Assembly (NCBI GenBank): GCA_040500365.1
Contig: CP148031.1
Location: 1,488,001-1,552,000 of the forward strand
DNA: 64,000 nt
Reading direction: 5' to 3'
Source: Dehalobacter alkaniphilus
Lineage (GTDB): Bacteria; Bacillota; Desulfitobacteriia; Desulfitobacteriales; Syntrophobotulaceae
Below are positions 52,921 to 61,788 of the stretch, piece after piece; position 1 is the first letter of the stretch; each line of letters opens with the position of its first letter. A model generated the notes under the pieces. That model did no database searches and was not told where the DNA came from. It worked only from the letters and a program-made list of their open reading frames with translations. Position numbers and translations under genes: made by a program.

Positions 52921-54036
52921 ATGAATGATCAAAGAATAGACATATTGGCGAAAAATTTAATCCATTATTCCATTGAGTTAAAGGAAGACGAACATATCCT
53001 GATTGAGCTGTCAGGGCTGGAAATTCCTTTGGCCCGGGCGCTGGTCAGAGAGGCTTATGAAGCTGGCGCGCAGCCTTTTCTTAATATTACTCATCATACC
53101 CTGCAACGTGAAATATTAAAAGGACTTTCAGTCGATCAGGCTCAAAGCCAGGCAAAGTGGGAAGTCGCCAGAATGAAGGACATGCAGGCTTATATCGGAA
53201 TACGCTCTGGAGAAAATATTAACGAGCTGGCCGATGTTCCAGCGGATAAAATGCAAATCTACATGAGCCATTACTCGAAACCACTCCATTCAGAGCAAAG
53301 AGTCAAGCATACCCGCTGGTGTGTACTCCGCTATCCGAATCCGTCAATGGCGCAGCTTGCTGAAATGAGTACGGAAGCTTTTGAAGATTTTTACTTTAAA
53401 GTCTGCAATCTGGATTATTCCAAAATGTCCAGAGCGATGGATCCACTGAAAGAACGGATGGAAAAGACAGACATTGTAAGGATTACAGGTCCCGGAACGG
53501 ATCTTTCGTTTTCAATCAAGGGGCTGCCAGCGATCAAATGCGACGGTAAGATGAATATCCCCGACGGGGAGCTTTTCACAGCGCCGGTCAGAGATTCGGT
53601 CAACGGTGTCATCGCCTATAACACCCCGGCTGTTTATCAGGGATTTACGTATGAATCAATCGTACTGGAATTCAAAGACGGCAAAATCATCAAGGCTTCA
53701 GCCAACGATACCGAAAGAATTAATAAGATTCTCGATACCGATGAAGGCGCGAGGTATATCGGTGAGTTTTCATTCGGCTTTAACCCTTACATTCAGAAGC
53801 CGATGAAAGATACATTGTTTGATGAGAAGATCGACGGAAGTTTTCATTTCACCCCAGGCTCGGCCTATGACGAATGCGACAATGGCAACCAGTCCGCAGT
53901 CCATTGGGATCTGGTATGTATCCAGAGACCGGAATACGGCGGAGGAGAGGTCTATTTTGACGGGGAACTGATCAGGAAAGATGGCAGGTTTATGCCGCCG
54001 GGGCTGCAGGTCCTGAATCCTGAAAACCTCAGATAA
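52921..54036 (+). CDS. aminopeptidase, M29 family
   Basis: A 371-residue metallo-aminopeptidase of the AmpS/PepS/aminopeptidase T family. Metal-site regions near the C-terminus are intact: IGEFSFGFNPYIQKPMKDT, LFDEKIDGSFHFTPGSAYDE and NQSAVHWDLVCIQRPEYGGG. It releases N-terminal residues from peptides in the cytoplasm. It is monocistronic, ending just before a structured repeat. Confidence 0.92.
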   Translation: MNDQRIDILAKNLIHYSIELKEDEHILIELSGLEIPLARALVREAYEAGAQPFLNITHHTLQREILKGLSVDQAQSQAKWEVARMKDMQAYIGIRSGENINELADVPADKMQIYMSHYSKPLHSEQRVKHTRWCVLRYPNPSMAQLAEMSTEAFEDFYFKVCNLDYSKMSRAMDPLKERMEKTDIVRITGPGTDLSFSIKGLPAIKCDGKMNIPDGELFTAPVRDSVNGVIAYNTPAVYQGFTYESIVLEFKDGKIIKASANDTERINKILDTDEGARYIGEFSFGFNPYIQKPMKDTLFDEKIDGSFHFTPGSAYDECDNGNQSAVHWDLVCIQRPEYGGGEVYFDGELIRKDGRFMPPGLQVLNPENLR

Positions 54037-54106
54037 CGTATCTAGTACAACATTCTTAAATTCTCTACTCAAATAATTTCATACAATCCTGATTACCCCA
54101 TATTGG

Positions 54107-54213
54107 GTCTGGGTGCCACAAGTTCCGGCGTCAAGCGGAGCATGGATGCGAAGCGCGGCAGTTTATGCCATGGAGGGCATAATCTGCCGAAAGCGGAATT
54201 GTGGCGCACAGAC
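54107..54213 (-). repeat. dispersed structured repeat, copy C
   Basis: About 107 bp, inverted relative to copies A and B. On the minus strand it runs from GTCTGTGCGCCACA to TTGTGGCACCCAGAC. The central stem is CGGCAG/CTGCCG (54184-54189/54156-54161) plus TTATGCC/GGCATAA (54163-54169/54176-54182); loop CTCCAT. Both stem halves differ from copies A and B in a paired way. Confidence 0.85.
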
Positions 54214-54258
54214 CAGACCCAAATAAATATATTTGTCAAACAAGAGGAGAAAAATACA

Positions 54259-55197
54259 ATGAAGATCCTGAGCAGTATAAAAATATCGGATGATCTTTTG
54301 AAAAAACTATTGGCGATTCGACCGGGTGCTCAGATCGTTCAGGTGAGAGACTTTACGGAGGCAGACCCGGAAGCGGATGTACTGCTTACGTATGGCTGGG
54401 ATATTAAAAAGGATACAATTGATCTGTATCCGAGTCTCAAATGGATTCAAACCTTAAGCGCAGGGGTCGATATGCTGCCTCTGGACCGGCTTGTTTCGAG
54501 AGGCGTCATGCTTGCGAATGTCAAAGGCGCCCATAAGATCCAGATGGCCGAGCACGTCATCTGGAGTATCCTGATGCTCTTAAGACAGGGCAATACATTT
54601 GTGTCACAGCAGGAACAGAAGATATTCAGCGTAAACCCGAAGATTTCCGAAATGTACGGCAAATCGGTCTGCATCGTTGGGGCAGGCACCATTGGCAAAG
54701 AGATTGCCAAACGGTGCGGGGCTTTTGGGATGACAGTATATGGCGTGTCACTCCATGGCGGTCAAGACCAGGCTTTTGCGAGGATTGTGACCCCGGAGGA
54801 AATGCCCGGGATTCTGTCGGTCAGTGATGTAGTCGTAATCGTCCTGCCGCTGACATCAGAAACGAAAGATTTTGTCAATGCAGACTTTATCCATCAGATG
54901 AAGGACGGAGCACGATTTGTCAATGTGGCAAGAGGACAGGTCGTTGACGAGGATGCCCTGATCGAAGCACTTAAAAGTAAGAAGATAGCCGCGGCGGCGC
55001 TTGATGTATTCAGGAAAGAGCCGCTGCCGGAAGACAGCCCGTTCTGGGAACTGGATAATGTCTTCCTTACGCCGCATATCGGCGGCAGGACCATTCAAAC
55101 CTCTGAACGCATGTGGGAAGTGTTCCAGACAAATCTGGTCAAATATCCTGACCCCGGTCAAATGATCAATATTATAGACTATATGGCAGGGTATTAA
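54259..55197 (+). CDS. D-2-hydroxyacid dehydrogenase
   Basis: A 312-residue enzyme with IVGAGTIGKEIAKRCGAFGM as dinucleotide motif, NVARGQVVDEDALIEALKSK (catalytic Arg) and LTPHIGGRT (catalytic His). Only about 30% of positions seem shared with the 41557 enzyme, and the N-terminal substrate domain is distinct, nearer the ghrA/phosphoglycerate-like group. The substrate is unclear. GAGGAG before the ATG at 54259 sets the start; the frame runs 52 codons upstream through the structured repeat, but that part is not protein-like. Confidence 0.87.
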   Translation: MKILSSIKISDDLLKKLLAIRPGAQIVQVRDFTEADPEADVLLTYGWDIKKDTIDLYPSLKWIQTLSAGVDMLPLDRLVSRGVMLANVKGAHKIQMAEHVIWSILMLLRQGNTFVSQQEQKIFSVNPKISEMYGKSVCIVGAGTIGKEIAKRCGAFGMTVYGVSLHGGQDQAFARIVTPEEMPGILSVSDVVVIVLPLTSETKDFVNADFIHQMKDGARFVNVARGQVVDEDALIEALKSKKIAAAALDVFRKEPLPEDSPFWELDNVFLTPHIGGRTIQTSERMWEVFQTNLVKYPDPGQMINIIDYMAGY

Positions 55198-55293
55198 AAA
55201 AACACATACTTGAATATAGAACGCTTAACTAAGTAGGAACTCAGAATATTGAAACGTGAGAAACAGGCATAAAAAGAGAGCCGGAGGAGTCCT

Positions 55294-56877
55294 ATGAATG
55301 ACTTCCAGAAAAGTGTTATCGAACAATTGTCCCGCCATACCCGCATCTGGATCGTAGGAGGAGCGGTACGTAACCAGGTTCTGGGACTGGAGTCTCCGGA
55401 CATGGATTTGGTGTGTGGGCTCAGCCCTGAAAAGGTCCAAGATATCCTCCGCGAGCAAGGCTTCTCCGTTCAGATCATTGGCAGGCGGTTCTCGACAGCC
55501 AGCATTTTTACGGAAGGTTCCAAAGTGGATGTCGTGCAGGCCGAAGAACTAGAGAAAGATGCCCAGCGTCGGGACTTCACCATTAATGCGATTTATCAGG
55601 ATCCGGTGTCGGGGGAATTTTATGACCCGATGGAAGGCAGAAAGGATCTGGAAGCCAAAATTCTTAAAGCCTGCGGTAAGCCTGATGAACGGTTCCGGGA
55701 AGATCCTGTCCGTATTTTACGGATGGTTAAATTCGCGGTGAAGTTCTCGTTGGAAATCGATCCCGATACCTGGGAGCAGGCAACGGACCATCTTTCTTTT
55801 CTGAGCAGCACATCCCGGGAAAGAATTACGGCGGAACTTGCCGGGATTCTTGTTTTGGCCGAGGCTGAAAAGGCTGTGCGGATGTTGGACAGGATCGGTT
55901 ATTGGAATATGTATTTACCTGAGTTGGCCAGGCTGAAAGGCCTTGAACAGAATCAGTACCATTCCCTGGATGTCTGGGAACATACCATGGCCGTATTTCG
56001 GAATACCCCTGAAGATCTTTATCTGCGTCTGGCAGGCCTGTTTCATGATTCCGGCAAGTGGGAAGTAGCTAGCCGGGAATGCCATGTATCCGGGACGCTA
56101 AAGTTTGCCGACCAGAACTACTTGCTTGAGGGATTTAAAATCGTCGGGACAAGAGGACCCCGGGAACTGGAATATAAGCTGAAGTCTTTAATTGGAAAAA
56201 AGATCCGGATCCTTGGGGCAAGACTGGACCAATACCCGGAAATTGTGCAGTTTAAAAAGGTAATAGACGGTGAACCGACCAATTTTGGTCTTATGTACGT
56301 CGAAAACGGAAAACGACATTTCCTGATGCATGAAGCGGCAAGCGCCAGGCTTCTGGCCGATGTCCTCAAACGCTATACGTTTTCGATGGTTTTTGACGGG
56401 ATCGGCAAAAAACAGGAACAAAGGCTTATAAAACTTGTTGAGAATCATATGCAGGCAACACTCGTATTCATGCCGGAGTTCAGAGGAGAATTTGCCAAGC
56501 GGTCTTTCAAGAACAGAGCGGCGGAGCTCGTTTGGAAAGTCTGTTGGGACGGCAGAAACTTTGAATTAAAGAACATCCATGATTTCTTGATTTTATGGAA
56601 AGCAGATTATCAGGCCGGAAAACTTCATACCACTACTCAGAACAATATTTTTGAAAGAATTTTTGCCGAATTGATCGCGGTGGCTTTGTGGCAGAAAGAA
56701 AACCTGATGCAGCTTGACTGGAAACTATTCCGGCAGTATGCGATACAGCAGGGATTAAGCGGCTCGAGTCTCGGAACCTTTAAGGATCTTGTCCGCGAAA
56801 AAGCCATGAAAGAAATGAAGCAGGAATTAAATCATGCTTTTCTAAAAAAAGTATATTGGGAGTTTAAAAATCTGTAA
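55294..56877 (+). CDS. cca: CCA tRNA nucleotidyltransferase / poly(A) polymerase family with HD domain
   Basis: A 527-residue protein. The head domain has IVGGAVRNQVLGLESPDMDL (nucleotidyltransferase GG and DxD motifs) and RRDFTINAIYQDP. The neck has the RF-REDPVRILR region. An HD phosphohydrolase-like domain follows (LAGLFHDSGK). The C-terminal tail is longer than in classical class II enzymes. It adds or repairs the CCA end of tRNAs. GGAGGAG precedes the ATG. Confidence 0.9.
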   Translation: MNDFQKSVIEQLSRHTRIWIVGGAVRNQVLGLESPDMDLVCGLSPEKVQDILREQGFSVQIIGRRFSTASIFTEGSKVDVVQAEELEKDAQRRDFTINAIYQDPVSGEFYDPMEGRKDLEAKILKACGKPDERFREDPVRILRMVKFAVKFSLEIDPDTWEQATDHLSFLSSTSRERITAELAGILVLAEAEKAVRMLDRIGYWNMYLPELARLKGLEQNQYHSLDVWEHTMAVFRNTPEDLYLRLAGLFHDSGKWEVASRECHVSGTLKFADQNYLLEGFKIVGTRGPRELEYKLKSLIGKKIRILGARLDQYPEIVQFKKVIDGEPTNFGLMYVENGKRHFLMHEAASARLLADVLKRYTFSMVFDGIGKKQEQRLIKLVENHMQATLVFMPEFRGEFAKRSFKNRAAELVWKVCWDGRNFELKNIHDFLILWKADYQAGKLHTTTQNNIFERIFAELIAVALWQKENLMQLDWKLFRQYAIQQGLSGSSLGTFKDLVREKAMKEMKQELNHAFLKKVYWEFKNL

Positions 56878-56932
56878 AAGTAAGTTACAATGATTATAAA
56901 TAAATTATTGTTATAAAAAGGAGTGTGGAGAT

Positions 56933-57595
56933 ATGAAATGGCGCTGTGTTGTTTGTGGCTACATACATGAAGGAGATAATCCTCCGGAAGCCTGTCCGGT
57001 CTGCGGTGTTGATTCCAGCAACTTTGTCAGGGTGGAGGAGGAAACGAAGCAGAACGAAAACAGCAAGAACGATTCCGTCAAGAATGACGAAGCTGCCCTG
57101 ACGAGTCCAGCTCAGACCGGATTAAGCCCCGAGGAGAAGATTGTTAAAGCGGTGCAGTCCATTTCCTACGGTTTGTTTATTATTACGGCGGCCTACAATG
57201 GCAAAGACAACGGGCAGGCAGCCAATACTTGTTTCCAGATTACTTCCGATCCCGTGCAGATTGCGATTGGTATTAATAAGAAAAACTACACGCATGAACT
57301 GATCATGCAAAGCGGCAAATTCGGCATATCCGTCCTGGATCAGAATGGACATGATCTCGTTAGAAGATTCGGCTACAGGTCCGGCAGGGATGCCGATAAA
57401 TTCGAAGGAATCAAAGCGCACCGCGGGCCGTCCGGCATTATGCTCCCCAACGAAGTGCTGACCACCATGGATGCAGAAGTTGTGAATTCGATGGATACCG
57501 GCACGCACACCCTGTTTTTGGGCAGAGTCACAGCAGCCGAAGTCCGTGGCAGCGGTGAGCCGATGACATATGCTTATTTCAGAAAGACGAAGTAA
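56933..57595 (+). CDS. rubredoxin-flavin reductase domain fusion (Hrb-like)
   Basis: A 220-residue protein. Residues 1-35 are a short rubredoxin-like zinc/iron ribbon (Cys5, Cys8, Cys21, Cys24 in KWRCVVCGY and EACPVCGV). A polar linker of about 35 residues follows, then a flavin reductase-like FMN-binding domain (ISYGLFIITAAYNGKDNGQA; GHDLVRRFGYRSGRD). It resembles high-molecular-weight rubredoxin of acetogens, used to detoxify oxygen with flavodiiron proteins, though the domain order differs. GGAGTG precedes the ATG. Confidence 0.85.
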   Translation: MKWRCVVCGYIHEGDNPPEACPVCGVDSSNFVRVEEETKQNENSKNDSVKNDEAALTSPAQTGLSPEEKIVKAVQSISYGLFIITAAYNGKDNGQAANTCFQITSDPVQIAIGINKKNYTHELIMQSGKFGISVLDQNGHDLVRRFGYRSGRDADKFEGIKAHRGPSGIMLPNEVLTTMDAEVVNSMDTGTHTLFLGRVTAAEVRGSGEPMTYAYFRKTK

Positions 57596-57653
57596 GGGTG
57601 TCGTCAAGTTTTCTGGTGTTATTCTTCGTTGTGAGATAATTCCCGGATTCTAA

Positions 57654-57673
57654 GAAACCTTACACGTGTAAGG
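57654..57673. repeat. palindrome P1 (CCTTACACGTGTAAGG)
   Basis: The 16-bp perfect palindrome at 57658-57673, preceded by GAAA. Its core sequence recurs exactly at 57770-57785. No gene lies between 57596 and 57816. Confidence 0.7.
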
Positions 57674-57705
57674 TCTCAAATTCGCAACCGGTTGCGAATT
57701 TGAGA
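57674..57705. repeat. 32-bp perfect palindrome P2
   Basis: TCTCAAATTCGCAACC (57674-57689) is followed immediately by its reverse complement (57690-57705), with no spacer. It directly abuts P1. Confidence 0.8.
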
Positions 57706-57765
57706 TGACGTTCATGTCTTCTTTAGGTCGGGAATCTTCACTATCAAATAGTTTTCAAATGAAAG

Positions 57766-57789
57766 GAAACCTTACACGTGTAAGGTTTC
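57766..57789. repeat. 24-bp perfect palindrome P3, extended copy of P1
   Basis: GAAACCTTACAC (57766-57777) and its reverse complement (57778-57789). It includes the 16-bp P1 core. An ATTCCCG (57639-57645)...CGGGAAT (57729-57735) pair frames P1 and P2. It may terminate the minus-strand gene or bind a protein. Confidence 0.7.
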
Positions 57790-57816
57790 TTCGATCAGCG
57801 AATCAAATACTCTAGT

Positions 57817-58980
57817 TTAGTTTATCCTTTTCTTAACAAATCGGGCCATTCTTGTTAAGGCTTCCTGCAGCTGCTGCGTTGAGTAGGCGTAGGAACAGCG
57901 GACATGTCCTTCGCCGGCCGGACCGAAAGCCGTACCCGGAACAACGGCGACTTTTTCTTCCTTCAACAGCTGTTCAGCAAATTCTTCGGAGTTTAATCCG
58001 GTAGCTGTGATGTCGGGGAAGACATAGAAAGCGCCTAAGGGTTCAAAGCAGGTAAGGCCCATTTCTCTGAGACCGTGGACCATAATCCGGCGGCGGCGGT
58101 CATATTCCATCACCATTTCCTGTTTGGCCGTTTCTCCAGATTTCAGTCCTTCCAGTGCAGCAACCTGCGCCATAATCGGGGCGCACATAATCGTGTACTG
58201 ATGGATTTTCAGCATGGCCTGGATCAGGTCAGGATGGCCGGCAACATAGCCGATCCGCCAGCCTGTCATCGCATAGGCCTTCGAGAAACCGCTGACATGA
58301 AGCGTGCGGTTCCACATATAAGGCAACGATGCAAACGGCGTATGCTCTCCGCCGTAGTTTAGATCTGAATAAATTTCGTCGGAAATGACGATGAGGTCGT
58401 TTTCGGATGCAAACCGGGCAATCGGCAGCAAATCCTCTCTGGTCATGACTGCGCCGGTGGGGTTATTTGGATAAGACAGAACCAAAATCTTGCAGTTTGG
58501 CGTATAAGCCATCTGAAGGTCTTCAACCTGCAGACGAAAATCGTGTTCTGCACTTGTTGTAACATAATGAACCTCTGCGCCGCTGATTTCCGCACAGGCG
58601 GCGTAGGCCACAAAGGAAGGATCCGGAATCAGTACACCGTCGCCCGGCACGATCAAAGCGCGCATCGCCAGGTCGATCGCTTCGCTGGCACCGACGGTGA
58701 TCAGGATTTCCTCGTCGGGATTATAATTTAAGCCTTGATGTTTGGCCATATATTTGGATAATTCTCTGCGAAGTTCGATCAGACCCGCGTTGCTGGTATA
58801 CATGGTCTGACCCTGTTCCAGAGAAAAGATAGCGGCTTCTGTCATGACCCAGGGAGTCGCAAAATCAGGCTCTCCGACACCGAGGGAGATTACGTCTTCC
58901 ACAGTGGCGGCCAGGTCAAAAAACTTTCGTATTCCTGACGGCTTCAGATTTAAAGCCAGTGGTGATAAGTATTGCTTCAT
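57817..58980 (-). CDS. PLP-dependent aminotransferase, class I/II
   Basis: A 387-residue fold type I aminotransferase, similar to Bacillus PatA-type enzymes. ISLGVGEPDFATPW opens it, SYPNNPTGAVM follows, and the PLP lysine stands in VSGFSKAYAMTGWRIGY (about residue 234). HVRCSYAYS lies near the end, with the substrate-binding Arg. Substrates are unclear. The ATG overlaps the end of the Lrp gene (ATGA), and the pair is a conserved operon in which the regulator probably senses an amino acid. Confidence 0.9.
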   Translation of the reverse strand: MKQYLSPLALNLKPSGIRKFFDLAATVEDVISLGVGEPDFATPWVMTEAAIFSLEQGQTMYTSNAGLIELRRELSKYMAKHQGLNYNPDEEILITVGASEAIDLAMRALIVPGDGVLIPDPSFVAYAACAEISGAEVHYVTTSAEHDFRLQVEDLQMAYTPNCKILVLSYPNNPTGAVMTREDLLPIARFASENDLIVISDEIYSDLNYGGEHTPFASLPYMWNRTLHVSGFSKAYAMTGWRIGYVAGHPDLIQAMLKIHQYTIMCAPIMAQVAALEGLKSGETAKQEMVMEYDRRRRIMVHGLREMGLTCFEPLGAFYVFPDITATGLNSEEFAEQLLKEEKVAVVPGTAFGPAGEGHVRCSYAYSTQQLQEALTRMARFVKKRIN

Positions 58981-59474
58981 GGCGTTATCATGAGACGCTG
59001 CGGTCTCTCTTCCTCTCCGTGAAATTCTATGCCATCCTGCTTATACCTGCGCAGAATAAAGCGAGTCGAAGTTGACTGAATCACATCCAGCGGGGATAGT
59101 TTATCGGAAACAAACTGGGCGATTTCATGCATATTATGGCCTTCAATGATTAAACACAGGTCAAAATCTCCCGACATCAGATAGACTGATTTGATCTCAT
59201 TGAATTTTTGGAACCGCTGGGCAATTTTATCGTAGCCATTGCCGCGCTGGGGCAGGACTTTGACATCGATTAATGCAGTAACCCTGTCTTCTTCCAGCTG
59301 GTCGTAATTGATCAGTACACCGTATTTAGCGATGACCTTATCATCTTCCCACTGCTTGATCTTCTTTTTAATATAATCCGCTGTCAGGCCAGTCTGAACG
59401 GCTAAGTCTTCCGCAGTCAGACGGCAGTCCTGGGATAGGATATGAAGGAGGCGCCGATCATCTTCGGACAACAT
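58977..59474 (-). CDS. Lrp/AsnC-family regulator
   Basis: A 165-residue regulator. An N-terminal helix-turn-helix (residues 5-60, LSQDCRLTAEDLAVQTGLTA) is followed by a C-terminal RAM effector domain (VTALIDVKVLPQRGNGYDKI; YLMSGDFDLCLIIEG). It is coupled to the downstream aminotransferase gene. AAGGAG precedes the ATG. The probable ligand is the amino acid substrate or product of that enzyme. Confidence 0.9.
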   Translation of the reverse strand: MLSEDDRRLLHILSQDCRLTAEDLAVQTGLTADYIKKKIKQWEDDKVIAKYGVLINYDQLEEDRVTALIDVKVLPQRGNGYDKIAQRFQKFNEIKSVYLMSGDFDLCLIIEGHNMHEIAQFVSDKLSPLDVIQSTSTRFILRRYKQDGIEFHGEEERPQRLMITP

Positions 59475-59693
59475 TCTCTAAAACTCCTTTCTGCGCTTCT
59501 GAATTGATATTATTAAATCATAATAGCATAAGAAGATAGCAGATAACAACCTCATCTTATGATTTTCCTCAGACTTTTCCTCAGAATATTCCACATATGC
59601 AACCTCTGCAATTCATTAAACTTTGCGGATTTGGATAAATTTCTTGGATTTTCTGATTTTTTTTACCTCTTTTTTTGTAAGATATTTATTTTT

Positions 59694-59756
59694 ATGGAAA
59701 GTTGACTTTACATCCTATCTGGAATATGTTATATATATGGAAAGCGGACTTTCCAT
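59694..59756 (+). promoter_or_regulatory. promoter with two operators for the Xre module
   Basis: TTGACT (59702-59707), a 17-base spacer and TATGTT (59725-59730) form the promoter. Operator 1, ATGGAAAG-TTGA-CTTTACAT (59694-59713), covers the -35 box. Operator 2, ATGGAAAG-CGGA-CTTTCCAT (59737-59756), lies at the likely start of transcription. Centres are 43 bp apart, about four turns, so looped or cooperative autorepression is plausible. Confidence 0.7.
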
Positions 59757-59775
59757 AAACGTTAGGAGTGACTCT

Positions 59776-59976
59776 ATGAAAAACAGATTAGAAGAAATAC
59801 GCAGGCAGCGGGGAATAAAGCAGGAAGAGCTCGCCGCGGCTTTGGAAGTATCTAGACAAACCATAGGTTCACTTGAAAATGGACGGTATAATCCATCCAT
59901 CATCTTAGCATTCAAAATTGCACGCTTCTTTGGGATGAATGTTGAAGAAATATTTATTTATGAGGGGGAAGAATAA
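59776..59976 (+). CDS. Xre-family transcription regulator
   Basis: A 66-residue protein consisting almost entirely of an HTH domain: LEEIRRQRGIKQEELAAALE, then VSRQTIGSLENGRYNPSIIL. The TAGGAGTG site selects the ATG at 59776. Short regulators of this type pair with a membrane protein; the operators in front point to autoregulation. Confidence 0.9.
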   Translation: MKNRLEEIRRQRGIKQEELAAALEVSRQTIGSLENGRYNPSIILAFKIARFFGMNVEEIFIYEGEE

Positions 59977-59978
59977 AT

Positions 59979-60410
59979 ATGACAAAGAATATTAAAGCAA
60001 TTGGCTTTTCCATTTTAGGAGTACTATTAATCATAATAGGGTTCGTTTTGATAAAGGCCATTCATGAACCACAAAGGAGTATGCAAGTCTTGCCATACGT
60101 CTGTGTTGGTATTGGATGCGGACTATTTGGTCACCATTTAGGAAAAATCATTAGCAGTATGGCGCTGAAAAATTATCCGGATGAGGTTAGGAAAATAGAA
60201 ATTGAGCAAAATGATGAAAGAAATCTAACAATTACCAATAAGGCCAAAGCTAAGGCTTATGATAAAATGATCTATGTATATGGCGCGATAATCCTGGCAT
60301 TTGGTTTAATGCAGATTGATTTGATGGCGATTATCATATTGGTTATTTCATATTTATTTGTAGTATTCTCAGGTATCTATTACAGATCAAAATATGAAAA
60401 AGAAATGTGA
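59979..60410 (+). CDS. membrane protein paired with the Xre regulator
   Basis: A 143-residue protein with four hydrophobic segments (about 8-26, 38-58, 93-108, 112-130) and an EQNDERNLTITNKAKAKAYD cytosolic motif typical of proteins found next to short Xre regulators (DUF2178-like). It starts 2 bases after the regulator stop, with AGGGGGAAG inside the regulator's end. Its function is unknown; membrane stress or modulation of the regulator is possible. Confidence 0.75.
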   Translation: MTKNIKAIGFSILGVLLIIIGFVLIKAIHEPQRSMQVLPYVCVGIGCGLFGHHLGKIISSMALKNYPDEVRKIEIEQNDERNLTITNKAKAKAYDKMIYVYGAIILAFGLMQIDLMAIIILVISYLFVVFSGIYYRSKYEKEM

Positions 60411-60441
60411 AACGATCATCATTATATGAAAAGGAAGTTCA

Positions 60442-61398
60442 ATGAAAAAGCAAAAAAGATTACTTCTAACCATTCTTTGTCTAACCGTGCTAGTTTTACT
60501 TGGTTACAGCTCACTGAACGGCAGCTCACCGGCTTTTACGGATCAGTCGCAGCAGACAGCGACTGTGGTCGAAGATCAAAAAGGTACGCTGCCGTCAAAT
60601 CCGAATGCCTCCAATACCGGCACCCTTCAAGTCCATTTCATTGATGTCGGGCAGGCGGATTGCATTCTAATCAAAGCCCCTTCGGGGAAAACCATGCTGA
60701 TCGATGCAGGGAATAATGAAGATGCAGAAGCGGTTACCTCGTACATAGAAAAACAAAAAATAAGTAAACTGGATATTGTCATTGGCACCCATCCTCATGA
60801 GGACCATATCGGGGGTCTTGATGCCGTAATCGACACCTTTAAAGTCGGGCAAGTCATCATGCCGGGCAAAACACATACGACTGAAACGTTCAAGGATGTA
60901 CTTAGCGCGGTGAAAAATAAAGGCCTCAAAATAACATCGGCGAAAACAGGTGTTAAGCTGGACTTAGGGGACGGTGTGACTGCCGTTGTACTCGCTCCGA
61001 ACGGTTCAGATTATGAAGATCTGAACAATTACAGCGCTGTGATCAGGATAGCATTCGGCAGCACGTCTTTTTTATTCACCGGTGATGCCGGAAAAGTGTC
61101 AGAGTCAGAAATGCTGCGGAATGTGAGCATGTATGCTCTGAAGTCGACAGTCCTAAAAGTTGGGCATCATGGCAGCGGCGACGCAACATCCGAGCCCTTT
61201 CTGGATTTGGTAGACCCCGAATATGCAATGATTTGTGTCGGGAAAGAAAATGATTATGATCATCCTGCACAGGCAACACTGGATAAGCTAAGGGATAGGG
61301 GAGTCAAGGTATTCAGGACTGACCTGGATGGGACGAGTGTTGCGGTATCCGACGGATCAGAAGTGACATTTCATACGCTGGAGATTACATCAAAATAA
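60442..61398 (+). CDS. ComEC/Rec2-like metallo-beta-lactamase-fold protein
   Basis: A 318-residue protein with an N-terminal hydrophobic anchor (residues 6-22, no lipobox Cys) and an extracytoplasmic MBL domain like the C-terminal part of ComEC: QVHFIDVGQADCILIKAPSG, GTHPHEDHIGGLDAV (HxHxDH metal site) and LKVGHHGSGDATSE. Stand-alone versions are secreted phosphodiesterase or nuclease-like proteins. It is followed 42 bases on by a DUF3006 gene, a known pairing. Confidence 0.9.
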   Translation: MKKQKRLLLTILCLTVLVLLGYSSLNGSSPAFTDQSQQTATVVEDQKGTLPSNPNASNTGTLQVHFIDVGQADCILIKAPSGKTMLIDAGNNEDAEAVTSYIEKQKISKLDIVIGTHPHEDHIGGLDAVIDTFKVGQVIMPGKTHTTETFKDVLSAVKNKGLKITSAKTGVKLDLGDGVTAVVLAPNGSDYEDLNNYSAVIRIAFGSTSFLFTGDAGKVSESEMLRNVSMYALKSTVLKVGHHGSGDATSEPFLDLVDPEYAMICVGKENDYDHPAQATLDKLRDRGVKVFRTDLDGTSVAVSDGSEVTFHTLEITSK

Positions 61399-61440
61399 TG
61401 GGACTGATGGGTTTGATTATCCCAAAAAGGTGGCATCAAA

Positions 61441-61653
61441 ATGAACGGTGTTATTGATCGTTTCGAAGGCAGCGTCGCCGTGGTGGAGTTTGACGGCAAC
61501 AACAGAAAGAATATTAACCTCACTGATCTTCCTGCGGGGATTAAGGAAGGCGATATCGTCGTATTTAATGATGGTAAATGGCAGCTTGATCAAAATCAAA
61601 CAGCCAGACTGAAAGCGGAAATTGATATACTGGCCCGTGATGTGTTTGAGTAG
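61441..61653 (+). CDS. DUF3006 protein
   Basis: A 70-residue protein: MNGVIDRFEGSVAVVEFDGN, then NINLTDLPAGIKEGDIVVFN. It matches DUF3006, small beta proteins found beside ComEC-like MBL genes, and likely functions with the preceding gene. After it, two 11-base direct repeats (TTGTCTGATCG/TTGTCTAATCG) lie at 61654-61675. Confidence 0.9.
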   Translation: MNGVIDRFEGSVAVVEFDGNNRKNINLTDLPAGIKEGDIVVFNDGKWQLDQNQTARLKAEIDILARDVFE

Positions 61654-61788
61654 TTGTCTGATCGTTGTCTAATCGTTGTCGGGATAATGGTTAAAAAACA
61701 GGAAATCCTACATTCTTGACTGGACAGGATTTCAAAAAAGCGTTAAATTGATAGTTGATTATTTTGGGGTTAACCTTTAGGAGGAAGA

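Noticed and set aside
54103..54258. N-terminal extension of the hydroxyacid dehydrogenase
   Set aside because: It is the translated structured repeat; a GAGGAG site and the family's normal start point to 54259.
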